From NCBI GenBank assembly GCA_037952775.1, contig JBANAY010000003.1, positions 15,314,001 to 15,378,000 on the forward strand: a stretch of DNA of 64,000 nt, given 5' to 3'. The DNA is from Clonostachys chloroleuca. Lineage: Eukaryota > Ascomycota > Sordariomycetes > Hypocreales > Bionectriaceae. A program made the translations under genes and the position numbers. Shown here in pieces: positions 12,033 through 24,681 of this stretch; within the stretch, counting starts at the first letter, position 1, and every line of letters starts with the position of its first letter. The notes beneath the pieces were generated by a model that made no database searches, had not been told where the DNA came from, and worked only from the letters and a program-made list of their open reading frames with translations.

Positions 12033-13138
12033 CTGGATCGTGGGACGAATCTTGGATTCATGGCCTCTTTTCCTATTTCGTTTTTAATCATCTACGCGTA
12101 AAGCATTATGGGGCAGATCAAAGACGGCCGCCAGGTACACCTGGGTGGCATTGGTACTAAAACCGTGACTGGGGTTTGAATGGCTATATACGAAGTGAAA
12201 CGAAAGGTTCTGGATGAATTTTGACACTTAATGGAGTTTGAAACTTAATGGAGACTACTATATTGGAGTTATTGCAGGAAGCTGGAATTGATAATTTATT
12301 TTTATAAGAAAAAGCAGTTATTTGAGGTGTTTCTTCGTTGTAGAGTTACTATCCTAGGCCTTGCTAGATCATGAACTACAACCACGTTGGCACAGAGCCC
12401 TGCCGTATCTAACCAAAACATACGAGGCGCTACAATTGCAGGGCTTGTAAAACCTAATAACATGAGAGGTGTAAAATAAACGGTTTTGGGCGCATTGTCA
12501 TTAGATGGGCTGAGGGAAATCACGTAGCCAGTGGTATCACCCAGTCAGGAGAAACATCCCTCGTCCAATTTTGTATCGGGATCACCGACCCAGCATGAGC
12601 GTTTGAATGATGAATAGCCAATTACGTCTAAGCATTTGAAATTCGCGCACAAATTGTTGTGCTTGACTACTCCCCGACTTGTCGTAGTAGCGTGGCCCAC
12701 CATTAATCCTCCACGGTTGTGCAGGGGCCTCCTGATGCAAAATCCACGGAGTTCGGAACCCCAGCCTGGGGAAATTGACGAGAAAACGCGGCTTTCATGC
12801 TTGCCAAGCCCGGGATGTGGCTCTCTTGTGGAGAGCTGGTCTGAATAAGTTTGTGAATAGAGCCGGCACGAGGTTACAACTCGCAACTCGAAGGAACTGA
12901 CGTAAATCCATCCCGAGGATCTTAACTCGCACTCGGTTTCCAATCATACTCCTAGTCAAGGAGGCTATGCTCTCCGGACCAGGTGGATCCTCATGCATGG
13001 AGGGCCTTGAGATCATGTATAAAACCTTTTGTGAGGTCTGGTGTTTATTTCGGCTGTAGGATATTTCTATTCAAATACTTTGCGTTATCATATAAGATTT
13101 TTGGTATACAATTAGCATGCCTAGAATTTGAAGCCAGT
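12033..13138. other. Intergenic region
   Basis: About 1.1 kb without a supported gene. On the minus strand near 12400-12520 a short frame (SNDNAPKTVYFTPLMLLGF) faintly recalls an MFS carrier helix, possibly a decayed relic; it is too short to call. Confidence 0.5.
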
Positions 13139-14784
13139 ATGATGGTGGCGCTACGACGGCTTCTACCCTTCGTTCTTAGTTTCTCCCGTCTCACTCGGGC
13201 GGAAGATGACCTTCCAGCTTGGTTTGAACCTCCCCCGGGATCAGACCCTATCACCTGGGGGTTCTATGGAACGCATGAAATGCGTGAGCCAACGCAGCTG
13301 AAAGTTGAAGGCTACTTTCCACATTGGTTGACTGGTTCACTATACCGTGGTGGCGCAGGAATCTGGGATGTAGGCAATTACACGGCTGAGCACTGGTTTG
13401 ACGGCTTCAGCCGTAATCATCGATTTGAAATTGCCAACGGGATGGTCTCATACCGCAGCCGTAACGGCTCTGACGAGATTATGGACTTTGTCCGCGAAAC
13501 AGGTCGCTATCCGGAGAAAAGTTTTGGAAGCGACCCTTGCAAGATGATTTTTGGCGCCTTCGAAACTACCTTCAGAGACGGAATCTCTCCACATGGGAAC
13601 AAGAGCTCCATGAACATTGCTGTTTCTTACGTTTCAAACTTTCCTGGAATCATTGGCAATTCTACTGATGGAAATGTTCCTTTCAAGATACTTGTTAGTA
13701 CGACAGATGCTAACGGCCTTCAACAAATCGACCCTGATACATTGGAGCCTACTGAAATATTCACCTACCAGGCTTCACATGCCTTACTGGTTAATGGAAG
13801 CCAATCAGCAGCCCATCCAGTCCATACTGCAGACGGATCCTTGTACAATTATGTGCTTGACCTAAGCTCAAGTCCCCCAATTTACCGTGTTTTTGGGATC
13901 CACCCTGCTTCAGGAGAAACTCAACTCCTCGCAAATATCACTGATGCGCCCCCGGCTTATATTCACTCTCTTTTCGGGACCGAGAAGCACATTGTACTGA
14001 TCATCTGGCAAGCCGATTTCACTCAAGAGGCAAACAACATCGTTGATAGCATTGGGCCTTGGGACCCGGAACGAAGGGCCCTCTTCTACGTTATCAACCG
14101 CGCTAATGGGGGAATCGTTGGTAAATATGAAGCTCCCGATGCGTTCTTTGCGTTTCATCAGATCAACTCATTTGAGGACAAGGCGGGAAACATCTTTGTT
14201 GATTTGCCCCGGATGAACGACACGAGCTTCTTGAGTGCTGCTCGCATTCCAAATCTGAGGGCTAATCTCGGAACACCAAACGCGACATCAAAAAAAATGA
14301 CTTGGCTGGATCTTTTACGCGTTACCGGTTACCACGACTGTGCAAGTTTCCCCAAAGCGGTAACGGCACGTTGGAAACCACTCCAGCCAGAATCGAGTTC
14401 TCGCTCCCATATGGGGAAGCCAACATTGAGCTTCCCCGCATCAATCCCGCAAGGGATGGTAAACCCTACCGATTCTCGTACGGGATCCACGTTCAGAAAG
14501 CCGGTAACTTTGCGGACTCAATTATTAAAATTGATACCGAAAAGAGACGGTGGAAGGTTTGGGCGCCAGAGACAAAGCATTTACCGTCAGAGCCAATCTT
14601 CGTCTCAAAGCCCAACCCTACCTCTGAGGATGATGGAGTCTTGTTGACAGTGACTATAGATTCGAAATCTAAGCGCAGCTCATTAGTTGTCATTGATGCC
14701 AAGACTATGAAAGAGTTGGGCCGGGCAAGAATGCCGATTGTGATGGGCTACGGTTTCCACGGCGTTTGGGGCCAGGCTTCCTAG
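13139..14784 (+). CDS. Secreted carotenoid oxygenase (RPE65) family protein, frame broken by one base
   Basis: The gene opens at the tandem ATG (13139) with a signal peptide (RRLLPFVLSFSRLTRA) and belongs to the carotenoid cleavage oxygenase family, seven-bladed propellers with a non-haem Fe(II) held by four His. Candidate ligands are H226 or H229 (AHPVHTADG), H276 (YIHSLF), H340 (FAFHQINSFE) and H541 (MGYGFHGVWG). The frame breaks at the A-run 14290-14297: the first part reads ...PNATSKK and the second resumes one base out with AGSFTRYRLP. With one more base the length would be 548 residues, normal for the family. At least eight N-X-S/T sequons support passage through the secretory route. 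The break is probably a sequencing error, but a real pseudogene is not excluded. The substrate is unknown; family members also cleave stilbenes and lignin-type olefins. Confidence 0.88.
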
Positions 14785-15232
14785 GGATCTTTTCTAGGAT
14801 TCAAACAGGTTGATAGTTGGTAGATCCGATCTATTAGCCAATTTAGTATTTGCCTGATAAGTTGTTGTTTCATTACTTTGGTCTCCGTATTTGCCTGCTT
14901 ACGATGTCGATTCAAGATGAAGTCTAGCTGGTCGATTGCAGAATGGCTAACATCAGCGCAATTGATAAGCAAGAGTCTAAAGAGTCATCATGCTCGACAT
15001 GGATAACTTAAATGCTAAAGCCCATTTTCTCCCTATATGACTCAAGGTGAGTCAATGAATGGATTTAAGGTAGCATCACGCCATACTTCGTATCGCGTGC
15101 TCTCACTGCTGACCTAATATCAGAAGCGGGGAGAGGAAGATGACTCACTTCAAATCTCAGCATCACCAGCATAAATAAACGTCTCTCAAGACATTTACGA
15201 TTTAGAAGCCAAAAGCAAACGTTGACAACACA
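14785..15232. other. Intergenic region
   Basis: Presumed terminator of the oxygenase gene and promoter of the acetyltransferase gene. A possible TATA-like CATAAATAAA lies about 60 bp before the next ATG. Confidence 0.4.
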
Positions 15233-15924
15233 ATGGCGGTCTATTCTCTTCCGAAGACCTTCGCTTCAGGCGAGAAACTGGACCCAATCATCGAGCGATA
15301 CAAAGCCTTTCGCTTGTTGTCTTTGAAGCAGTCCCCCGAGTCATTTAGCTCATCCTATGAGCGGGAGATCGCTTTCCCCGACGAGACCTGGATCAAGCGA
15401 GTATCTGGCCCGCTCTCGACCAACATAGTTGCTGTTGCCGGACGCCCCCAGAGAGCGAAGGGAACAAAGACCAGGAAAGAGACTTGCTCCTAAAAGAAGA
15501 ATGGCTTGCTTCCCTCACCCTTCAAGGTCCCTTCGACAAGGAAGCTGCGGTCACAATGTTCAAAAGCCACATGTGGATAGAATCGCCTTCGATAATAATG
15601 GATGACGAAATTGAGTTTTATTTCGGCCTGTATGGGATGTATGTGGCCCCGACTGCTAGAGGCGCAGGGCTGGGAGTGAGTCTAGTTGAATATGCCAAGA
15701 AAAAAGCGTGGGAGATGGTTGGTGGGAAAAAGACGAGGGTCGTGCTGGTGGTTGATTTTGATAACATTGGGGCTCGACGGACGTACGAAAAGGCACAGTT
15801 TGTTCTGAACCATGACTACTGGTTTGATGATACACGTTGCGGAAGGTCAGAAAGAACACAGTCAGCGGTCTTGAGGGTGGATATCGGAGGTACTGACAAC
15901 CTGAGAAAGGACACGACCTCATGA
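15233..15924 (+). CDS. GNAT-family N-acetyltransferase, frame broken by one base
   Basis: The N-terminal part (from 15233) reads YKAFRLLSLKQSPESFSSSY and a beta strand TNIVAVAG typical of fungal GNAT proteins. The C-terminal part is in another frame and carries the acetyl-CoA loop VAPTARGAGLGVSLVEYA (Q/R-x-x-G-x-G/A) and the late-strand RRTYEKAQFVLN. The switch maps to the C-run 15445-15449; one extra base gives a continuous 230-residue protein through a sensible linker, with total length divisible by three. It would transfer acetyl from acetyl-CoA to an amine on a small molecule or protein; the substrate is unknown. A 51-bp GT-AG alternative (15401-15451) does not repair the frame. Confidence 0.85.
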
Positions 15925-16857
15925 ACTAATTCAGTTTTGTGCACCCAAGAGACTTATAAAGAGAGAATAACATCATTGTGATTTTTGTTAGAGTTTAAGA
16001 GAGGCGGGAGTGTGCCCCTGTGATGTACTGTTAATTCATACATTATGAATAAAGTATTATCGTGATAGGATAAGAGCAGAATGGGGCTATGGAGGTCAAC
16101 CGAGCTACCAATGGGTTGCCTAGTCATTGAATCTATTCCTCTGCATTTTTTGGAGCTACTAGTATTCGCCAGTCGTTAGCGAACTCTCGCGAAGAAAGTT
16201 TAGCAGAAACAAGAATGCAGCCGATAAGGTTCTGCAAGCACTTGAAAAGAGTCGGGCTCTTATATCCAACATGAGCTTTGGAGAGACGGACCACGGCATT
16301 TTTGTAGATGATCGGGCTATTTCAATCAACCTCTGGTGTCAAGTATCTGATCCTCAAATTTGGGGGCTTCAAAGGTAAATCTTTTAATCTAGGAATCACT
16401 GGCCGTATATTGAGTAGATCGGACATCTGGATCCGACCGGATACGTGATCCGGCCAATGTGGAGTGTTGATACCGGCCCGGCGACTGGATCCGGTATCTT
16501 TGCCATCCTCTCAATAGTCTAATGCTCGTTATGTGTGACGACTTCCTTTTTCTCACTAGAAAGGCATGTGCTGTATTCAGCGGGCGTTGGTTACATTAGT
16601 CGTCCGCTTTATTCGCCGCGTAATCGAGGATGGAGCTGGGGTATGGTAGGGATATCCTTCTTCGTACGAACCATGCCCATGCACAAACATGGGCTCGATA
16701 TCATTCATCTGATTCATGATTGGCACTGTCAACTATTGTGGGAGTTGTGGCTCCCTGTTCTGGCTTGACTACAATTCAATGACGTTGACGCTATCATCTA
16801 CCCTTGCAATAATGGCGGCTGGTTCGGTAATCCAGATGCCTTTTGTTTGATCCGTAG
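15925..16857. other. Intergenic region between convergent genes
   Basis: No gene recognised. Around 16420-16500 there are several GATCCGG-like words in both orientations, without a clear repeat unit. Confidence 0.5.
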
Positions 16858-18437
16858 TTAGGCTGCTACACCACCAAAGATTGTCTTGATCCTCCTCCAC
16901 GTTTCCCTCTTCAGAGCGGCATACTCTTCCGTAGTTCGCAGAACCGCATCCCTGTTCTCCACCGCCCTCCGCACCAGATAAGCCAGACACTCGCTCATGC
17001 TCCCCCATGTGGAGCATTTAAAGACGCCGGGTCCCACCGCCCCTTGCTTCGTCTCCTGCAGAAGCGAGAAGCTCACCTCGTCCGACATGCCGTGGAGCTG
17101 ACCGAATGAGACGTTCACGGTTGGCTTGTGCTCCTGCACCCGCTCCTGGTGCAGTCTCAGTGCGGCAAGCAGGCTATCTCTGTTGTGACTTGCCAGGAAG
17201 AGCTCGAGCGACGGAAACGGCCGGGTGTCGCCGAACTCCCCGATGTGCTGCTTGAGCGCGCCCTGTGAGATGCTGTTGTAGGCATCGTCAGTGTCCTGCT
17301 TCGTGTCGTGGATCAACGCTCTGTTGTCCGAGAGGATGTACGCTCCTCTGACCAGCTTTAGCCCGAGCGTGAATCCGTCCTTGCTGGCTTCCGCGAGATG
17401 GCTGTTGATATTGGCGCCAGTAGCCTTGAGGTAGGCTTGGTATGTATTGTATATCGCGGCGTATCCGTCACGGTTGAATTTGCGCATGAGGTCGACGGTG
17501 ACACGATCGATAGCCTTTTGGTATTTTTGGGACTCGGCGTCGACGATCAGCCTGATTCTGCGTCTCTTACATGAGGCAGCTATCTCGTCTAGGGCCTCGA
17601 TCATCTGTGAAGGGAGGGCTTTGTCTGCAGCAAATGCTGAAGTGACTGCCGTACCAGCACCAGTCAGTCTAGAGATATCCAGGTCAGCTTCACGTTTGTC
17701 TGAGAGAGCATATGTGGTGTGTTGGATCCAGGTCAAACATACTTCACAGCCAAGATATCGCCCTCACCAATCTGATCTGCGGTTTCCAGTGTACCCAGTC
17801 TCCAGGCATCAATATCTGGGTCCAGTCTCACACTCTTGGCATTGCTAAAGACATCTACTTCGCTCTTCTTGCCATGTTCGTGTGCACTCTGTGATTCATG
17901 ATCAAAGACGGTTTCTTTGGCGTATGTGAGGATTACACCACGGAACCCTAGACTCTTCAAGTGATTCACGCAAGCTTTGGTCTGCTCTGCCGTCTCACCA
18001 GCACAGAACTGATCGTAGAATGTTTTCTTGAGTATTCCGTGTAGAAGTGGGTTTCTGTCGACATCGAGCAGGAACCCACCCGTAGGTTTTGACAGAAAAG
18101 AGAGGGCATGGAGGGCAGGCAGAAGTAGAAACTTATTTGAAGAAACAACCGCAATAAGCAGTGAGCGGAGTAGTGATGTATTATCGAGGGAGGAGAGGGG
18201 GAAGCCCGGAATTGGGTGTCTCTTGGGCGCCACTAAGGGCTGTATTGGTTTGCTCTCGATCGCGTCCGCAACAGTGACTTGTGTAGAGCTAGACCGTATT
18301 CCAATTTTGGGATCCGAGGCCCTCATGTAGCTTCTTCTAAGGACAAGGTGAACTGAGCTGCCCACACGGACTTGACGGGTAATGCCAAATGGCCTAGAGA
18401 GTAGGGCCAGGCCCATGTTTGGGGTTGGGTGAAGCAT
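16858..18437 (-). CDS. Proline dehydrogenase (proline oxidase), mitochondrial
   Basis: Two exons (18437-17743, 17668-16858; intron 17669-17742) encode 501 residues. The enzyme oxidises L-proline to pyrroline-5-carboxylate with FAD, the first step of proline use, on the mitochondrial inner membrane. The N-terminus is Arg/Ser-rich with few acids, as expected for mitochondrial import. Landmarks are GFRGVILTYAKETVF, LAVKLTGAG (across the intron), RLIVDAESQKYQ, LGLKLVRGAYI, SHNRDS, GQLHGMSDEVSF and, near the C-terminus, YLVRRAVENRDAV, which carries the substrate-binding arginines. Length is normal for fungal PrnD/PUT1 proteins. No other proline-use gene is beside it, so it is not in the classical prn cluster. 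Confidence 0.93.
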
Positions 18438-21209
18438 TAGTGGGGGGTCAATAGATGGATGATTTGGTGATGGTCAAGGTGATGGAAAGGCAGGGCTCTG
18501 TTAGAGTGGTGTAAAACCTTCTTATCTATTTATCTATTGATGGAAATCTAAAGTGTCTATCGTCGCCAGCCTCCCGGACCATTGTCGAGCCCGGCCTTAT
18601 TTTCCTTGATTCATGCGGCAATCAGCTACATGATGCAGCTCTTCCCGTAGATCCCGTCGATTGACTCTAGGGGAGCAGGTCCGGTACTGGGAGCCCGCAA
18701 AAACAACACGGCCTTGTTCAAAGTGGCCGGCCTGCCAATAAGGATGGTTATCACCCCTTTCTGAGTTTCACGATACTGCTAGGCCTGATAGTCACCCGAG
18801 GCCGATAGCGGGGTAGTAACGAAAGTCTGATCACGAGGAAGCTAGAAAATTGGCCTTGACGCTTTCATTTCGTGTGGCAAGGTCGGGCGTGAATACAGTT
18901 TCGATACCTGAACACGGCTGTTGGCTGTGGCCTTCCAACAGGCTCGCCTTTAGATCCGATCCGCATTGGATTCGACCGGGGATTGACAAGCCGTGCATGA
19001 GATGAGACGACCCCTGCACAAGACAACAAGATGGGCCCAAACAATTTTGTGTCCATGATAAGGTATCTTCCCACTATCGTTCTGGGCTTTATGCGGGGGG
19101 ATCGTTTGACTTTGGTTGCTAGGGACCTCGACCGGAAAGGCTTCCCGATTTAGCATCCAGACGAGTGAGAAAACCGGAGTGCCCCCCGATTGATGTGAAG
19201 TAATCGACCTCGACTGAACTAGGCAATCTGGTTCTATGCTCAGATCTCTTGCAACAGTCGTCGATCCACCAGTCTGTCGTCCGGGGGTGGGGGTCAACCT
19301 AGCTGGATGCCTAATATCAAAGCAACGCCGCTCTCTTCTCTTGCTTCCCGACAACTATGCCCACTTCACTCTGGCATACCATAACGCCATTGTATCACGG
19401 CATGAGGTTGGTCCCCTTTGCAACATCATCACCTTGATCATTCAGCCAGGCCCCCACTAATTCGCTGGTGACCCTAAGCTTTCATCGTCTCGCGTTCTGG
19501 TTAGGTGTTGTATTGCATCTCCCACATCAGGTAGCACACTATTCTGAGCCACGGATTCGAGATGAGTGGAATCGCAGTGGAACAGAGGATTGCGAGAATA
19601 CGCGACTTGCGAGGAGTTGATGACTAGAAGCCGTCGGCGACGCTGATCTGGGCACAAAAAGAAACAAGATATTATGCGCCCCCACCTTGCGCCTGTTGTA
19701 AGATCGTGACTTGCCATCGCAGCACTCGCAGGTAATAAGTTGCTGAGAACGGTGCGGTTTATCATGCTCGTATAACCTTTCCAAAACGAGCGATGGAGGG
19801 GATAGCCCGGCTGGGGACGGACAATCAATTTCTTAGGTACGTGGATGATTTAGCCTATGTGAGTGAGATGAAATTCTGTGACACGGACGCTAGTTTATTC
19901 GTTATTTTGTCCAGATATTCTCCCTCGCAAAGCCGGCTAGCTGGCTGGTATGTGGTCGAGAGTCATCCGACGCATGCCGTCGGATCTGTTGTGAGGGAGT
20001 GCATTGTCCCCTCAGACGGTGGGACAGGTACCTTTGAAGCATCACGAGGCTCGAATCCGCGGGTTCTCACTGGGCAATGGGGCTGGTGTGCTGGGGCGCT
20101 GTGGGAGCTGCATCTCACGATAGTCACTTGGCGCCTGTTGTCCCTCGCCTGCTTGATTGGGGCTGGAAGGAATGGGACGTCCGGGATTCATGCAGCAAAC
20201 ACCGTAATGTTATTCGAGAAGGGGAAAACTAGTTGCTTATCAAGATCCTCTAGCATTTCTCCTGCCACTGAATACCGACGCCGCTGTATATATCTGTAAC
20301 CTTTTTCGGATCTCCAGGTCGTTGCTTCTGCTCAAACGCCCCCGAAAAGGAAAGTAATTGAAGCAAAGATAGAAGGATGGCAATACGGCGGCGACGAAAA
20401 CAGGCACTGTATCAACACCCCGAACTCGGGGGGTCCGGGCATACCCCAGGAATTTCCCCACCAGCGAGCTAACTGAGAGCGATCTCGGTCTACTAATGAA
20501 AGGGCGTCCAATAAGTGCTGGTCATTAGTCGGCAAGGCCTCCCGGTCTCCGCTCCTTATCAGCTGGCTGAGCCGACCTCGCTTTGTTCGTTCTTCCTCCC
20601 TTATTCGTCGTCCATCTGTGCTTGAGTGTTCGTGCGTACCTTATACCCACTGAGGCTGGGGAACAGCGTGAGATAAATAGAAAAAGGGGAAGAATGATAA
20701 GGCAGGGCGTCGAGTCGTATACGGCACGTTTGTATCGGTTTACCTATCAGTTGCCCAGGAGAAGCGAGCCAATCATCCCTCGTCTGTAGCTTTGTTTCTC
20801 CGGGCCCCCCTGGAAGTTTATCCACGAAAAGAAGCTCATGTCACCAGGTCGCCAGTGGGTCGTGCCCCCTCTTCCAGGGCCAGCCCTGTCCCCTTCCGCT
20901 GTGTCGTATCATCTCCATGCCTGGCTCTGGCGAGGACCTCCGCAATCAAAGAAGGGCAGGCATAGAGATAGAGAGGCAGGCAGGGGGCGTGGTCCACCTA
21001 TGACGCTGAGTTACCTGCGTGTCCGGCGGCTCTGGGACTGAGCCACACACAAACTCTACTCTAATAGTGCCGAAGTTACCTGTTACCAGCTGCCTGGATC
21101 TCTGACTCTCGCAGGGCCACGGACAGTGCATCTACCGAATGGTCCACGTCTGGGTGGAATATTCTGGATGTAAACCGCGTGGCTGGCGGGCACTTTGCTC
21201 TTCTCGACA
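18438..21209. other. Gene-poor region of 2.8 kb
   Basis: No reading frame here shows family resemblance, splice-consistent exons or a domain. The right part (about 21050-21209) is the presumed promoter and 5' leader of the next regulator. A long-range transcript or decayed gene cannot be excluded. Confidence 0.5.
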
Positions 21210-23885
21210 ATGGACTCTTCCACCACGCCGCCACGTCGAGTGGCCAAACGCTCGACGTATGCGTAAGTCGTTCCGTTCCTGAGTTGCCCAGCTTACCTGC
21301 GCCGTGGCAGCGAAAACGGAGCTCTGGCTTACAGCGTCGCACGCAGATGTTCACGATGCAGGAGACAGAAGATCAAGTGCTCGGGGCTTCAGCCCTGCGA
21401 CAATTGCGCGCAACGTCGATTGACCTGCACATTTGACAAGCGAGACAATAAGGTCATGGTTACGCAAGGGTCAGTCTCCCTTTGCATTTTTATTTGGCCA
21501 GATCTTCACCATGGTCATGCTTCTTGCACCATTAAGATGCACGCAAGGCTGACATCGCCATCGGTGTAGATATCTTGCCGATTTACAACACAAAATTGCA
21601 CGGTTGGAAAGTCTGGAGGCATTAGTAGCAAGACATGCTCCTACACAAAACGAGAACTCAGAGGTGACTTGTCGGCCTCTAGATGGCGACGGTGAGTGCT
21701 AGGTATCTCCTGTAGCTCCATTTTCGTGTCAAATCTGACTTGGCGATGGGTTCCAGTCATTACTGCAAGGACCTCAGGAGACGGTCCACAATCGGAATCC
21801 TCTCCGCGACCCTCAGAACGAGGATCAGAGGAGCCCCGGAGGCGTCCCTCGATTGCGCATACTCATACTACTGCTGAGCCTCCGGAACTCACCAATCCGT
21901 TGACAAATACGCCGTCACAATACATGGCGGCCTCAAATGGGACAGCTTGTGAGTGTACCTCTTTAGGAAAATGAACATTGCTGACCAGAGAGTGGCGGTG
22001 TTTTAGTCTATCTGGGCACTTCTTCCAACTGGGGCTTCTCTAGACGCGTGCTGAACGTAGCACATGAGCATGTTTGCCAAGCTGCCCTTCCTACGGATGC
22101 CCTTCTCTTTGACGGCTGTGCGTACGATCTCGGCTGGGATGGCTCAAGGAGCTCGCAGAACATGCAAGGCCTCGTTGTCCCCGCCGTTGACCATGCCATA
22201 TATCTGATCAATGCCGTCAAGTTCCACTGCGATCAACTCTTCCACATGTTCGACGAGGAGGAGTTCATGTCCAACTTGCATAGGTTTTATTCCCTTCCAT
22301 CGGAGGCCCGTTCCAATGAGTCTAGCCTGTGGTATATTCACTTCCTGGTCATTCTTGCATTCGGGAAGAGTCTTGTTCAGCAAAAGGGTGCAGGAACTCG
22401 CCCGCCTGGCGTCCATTTCTTCGTCAGGGCGTTACAGTTGTTGCCAGACGCTACCGCGCTTGGCAGAGAGCCTGTGATATCTACAGAGATTTTATGCTGT
22501 ATGGCATGGTATTACCAAGCCCTGGACTTTCGCCACGCGGCTCATAACTTTGTATGTTCCTTAGCCTAGCAGCAGTATGGTCAGCTCTAATGGTTCCCGA
22601 TAGATTGGTCAGGCAAAAAGCACGGCGATGAATCACGGCATGCATACGGACATGCCTGTCAATGAGTTGGGAAAGCAGCTCGTCGAACGGTGCCGGAAGA
22701 TCTGGTGGACTGTTTACATCCTGGATCGCCAGATGACTTCGCTCATGGGTCTTCCTCAGTCAACCCGAGATGAGGGCGTACATTGTCAACTCCCGTCATA
22801 CTCTGGGGCATCACGGCGGACCGCTGCGCTGGGAATGCACATACGGTTCGCACGTATCATCGCCGATGTTAGTCGAGGTATGTAAACGCATCATAATAAA
22901 TCACTGGCAATAATTTCAACAACAGCTTGCTAACACCCCCTTAGCTGTTTATGGAACAAACGGAAGCATCAATAAGAAATTTGTGATCAGCACGAAGAAC
23001 GTACTGGAGAGCATTGCAGCCGTAGCGGATGATTTGCAGTCATCCTTCCCGTTACACGCCGACGTTAGTTATGTTGGCATCTCACGAATTGCCGCTCATC
23101 TCCATCTACAATATTACCAAGTAAACAAGACTCTCCAACCCAAATACCGTCTCACAAGGGCTAATATGTGTGCGTAGTGTATCGTCCTCGCGACGCGGCC
23201 ATTGCTCTATTGTTGCCTCCTCAAAAGGTTCGAGGCACCGCTGGAAGCTGACGCTCTCATGGCCTCCGCCAAAGTCCGCAATCCACTGCAGATGTGTGTT
23301 GAGTCTGCGCAGCAGATTCTGAATATTCTTGAGAGCCTCCGAGAGCAAGGTTTGCTCGGTATGTTCGCTTCCTGCCTTTTGTGGCCAGCAGACTGACCCG
23401 CGCGTTCAGAAACCTTCATCCCCTTGGATTTGGACTCTCTTTCTGTATCGACGATTGTAATTCTCATGGCCCGCGCGGTGGATATCAGGCTGCTTGAGAA
23501 TCACCCGCCGTGGGTAGACAAAGCCAACGCGATTCTTGAGGACATAGTTGGCAGTGGCAACCGCATCGCCATGTATCGAAAGGCAGAGATGCAGAAGCTC
23601 GACGAGCTTCTTGGCGATTTCATCGACACGCAGCACGCGGCCCAATTTGGCACCCATCCCTCCATGATTTTACCTCAGCCTCTGGGAAGAACCACAGTGC
23701 CAGACCCTCTTGCTCCTGGTCTATCATTTGCGCCTCTGGACGATGCGTCCATGTACGGGGAGGACAGTAAGGATAAAACACAGCCGGATGAATGGAACTC
23801 GCAGCAGATCATGGCTGTGGCAAGCTCAATGGAGTCGGATGATGCCGATTGGCTTTCCTTTGTTATGGGCTTTGGTACTGGTTAG
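21210..23885 (+). CDS. Zn(II)2Cys6 transcription factor, nine exons
   Basis: Exons 21210-21262, 21347-21469, 21570-21691, 21757-21948, 22007-22551, 22604-22877, 22945-23120, 23178-23358 and 23410-23885 give an uninterrupted 713-residue frame. The zinc cluster is split by intron 1 and reads YACSRCRRQKIKCSGLQPC, then DNC and the sixth Cys six residues later (C2C6C5C2C6C). A short coiled linker follows (LADLQHKIARLESLEALVAR), probably for dimerisation. The fungal transcription-factor domain contains LGTSSNWGFSRRVL, KIWWTVYILDRQMTSLMGLP and a C-terminal Trp/acid-rich end. It should bind DNA in the nucleus. No pathway genes flank it closely, so no target is proposed. The short first exon was placed by the need to join the first Cys to its partner. 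Confidence 0.9.
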
Positions 23886-24213
23886 TGGCCAACACCTTGT
23901 TGATGGTTTTTGTCCAGCGTCACGGTCGACGCATTGGGCATTAAACGTAGTTGAGGAGGATATGCTTTTTTTTATTACGTACGGCTTGGGGAAAATTTTT
24001 GTCCGGGTTCTATCTTGACGGCGTCAGGTGTTCATAGCTTGCTGGGCTAATGATTGATGTTGTTGATGAGTGCAATGATGACGCAGCTTGTATTATTGTT
24101 TTCCTCCTTTAACTGCTGTGATTTCATAGTGCGACTAGAGAGATTGGTTCATCGACTGTGTATTACTCTTATACATGATTTGACAACTTCCATGAGACAT
24201 CAACTCCGTGCAC
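23886..24213. other. Intergenic region between convergent genes
   Basis: Contains only 3' flanking sequence; nothing recognised. Confidence 0.5.
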
Positions 24214-24681
24214 TTACGCCCAGTCGACAGAACGAATGGTGAACAACCCGAACAGCGCGGCTCCGAGCCCAACCATAGCCGTGGTCTTTGCAGCCGCTGC
24301 CTCCGTCGTATCGGAGGAGGACAGTATAATCAAGCAAGCAACGACATCCATGCTGTCAACAGCGACGCCAGCCCATAGCATGCGCCGCAGCTCCTTCTTG
24401 GACTCGTGATCGCGTAATGTGGCAGCGGTCAGGCCGCCCAGTACACTCTCGCGAACGCCGAAAATGCGGGTTATCAGGCTGGCGCCTGGGAGAGCGTCTA
24501 CTTTGAAGAGTTGGGATGTGATCCTGGGCGCCAGGAAAGTGGCTGCGCCCAAGACAACGCGACTGGCGGCGAGAGCTGAGATCAAAGTAGAGCTCGACGA
24601 CGTAAGCTTAGAGGTTGGGGCAGTGCTGACATTGTTGCGGTCGCTGACGAGGGGGGACGAGTCGGTAGGTTGGGGTGCCAT
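24214..24681 (-). CDS. Small integral membrane protein (DUF4267-like)
   Basis: A single-exon frame of 155 residues starts at the first in-frame ATG (24681). After a polar Ser/Thr-rich N-terminus there are about four hydrophobic segments: TLISALAASRVVLGAATFLA, a stretch with LITRIFGVRESVLGGL, RRMLWAGVAVDSMDVVACLI and MVGLGAALFGLFTI. The R-x-F-G-x-R-E motif and helix layout resemble the DUF4267 group of small membrane proteins. Function is unknown. It is upstream of, and in the same direction as nothing else; the DJ-1/PfpI gene lies 310 bp to the right on the same strand. Confidence 0.7.
   Translation of the reverse strand: MAPQPTDSSPLVSDRNNVSTAPTSKLTSSSSTLISALAASRVVLGAATFLAPRITSQLFKVDALPGASLITRIFGVRESVLGGLTAATLRDHESKKELRRMLWAGVAVDSMDVVACLIILSSSDTTEAAAAKTTAMVGLGAALFGLFTIRSVDWA

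Noticed and set aside
12302..12523. Possible MFS carrier fragment on the minus strand
   Set aside because: Only about 30 residues recall an allantoate-permease helix; no flanking helices or splice-consistent exons were found.
15401..15451. GT-AG intron as explanation for the GNAT frame switch
   Set aside because: Its length is 51 bp, a multiple of three, so splicing would not change the frame, and it would remove the VAVAG core strand.
19793..20299. Plus-strand frame of 168 codons in the gene-poor region
   Set aside because: No domain, no hydrophobic or compositional pattern of a real protein, and no conserved-looking motif.
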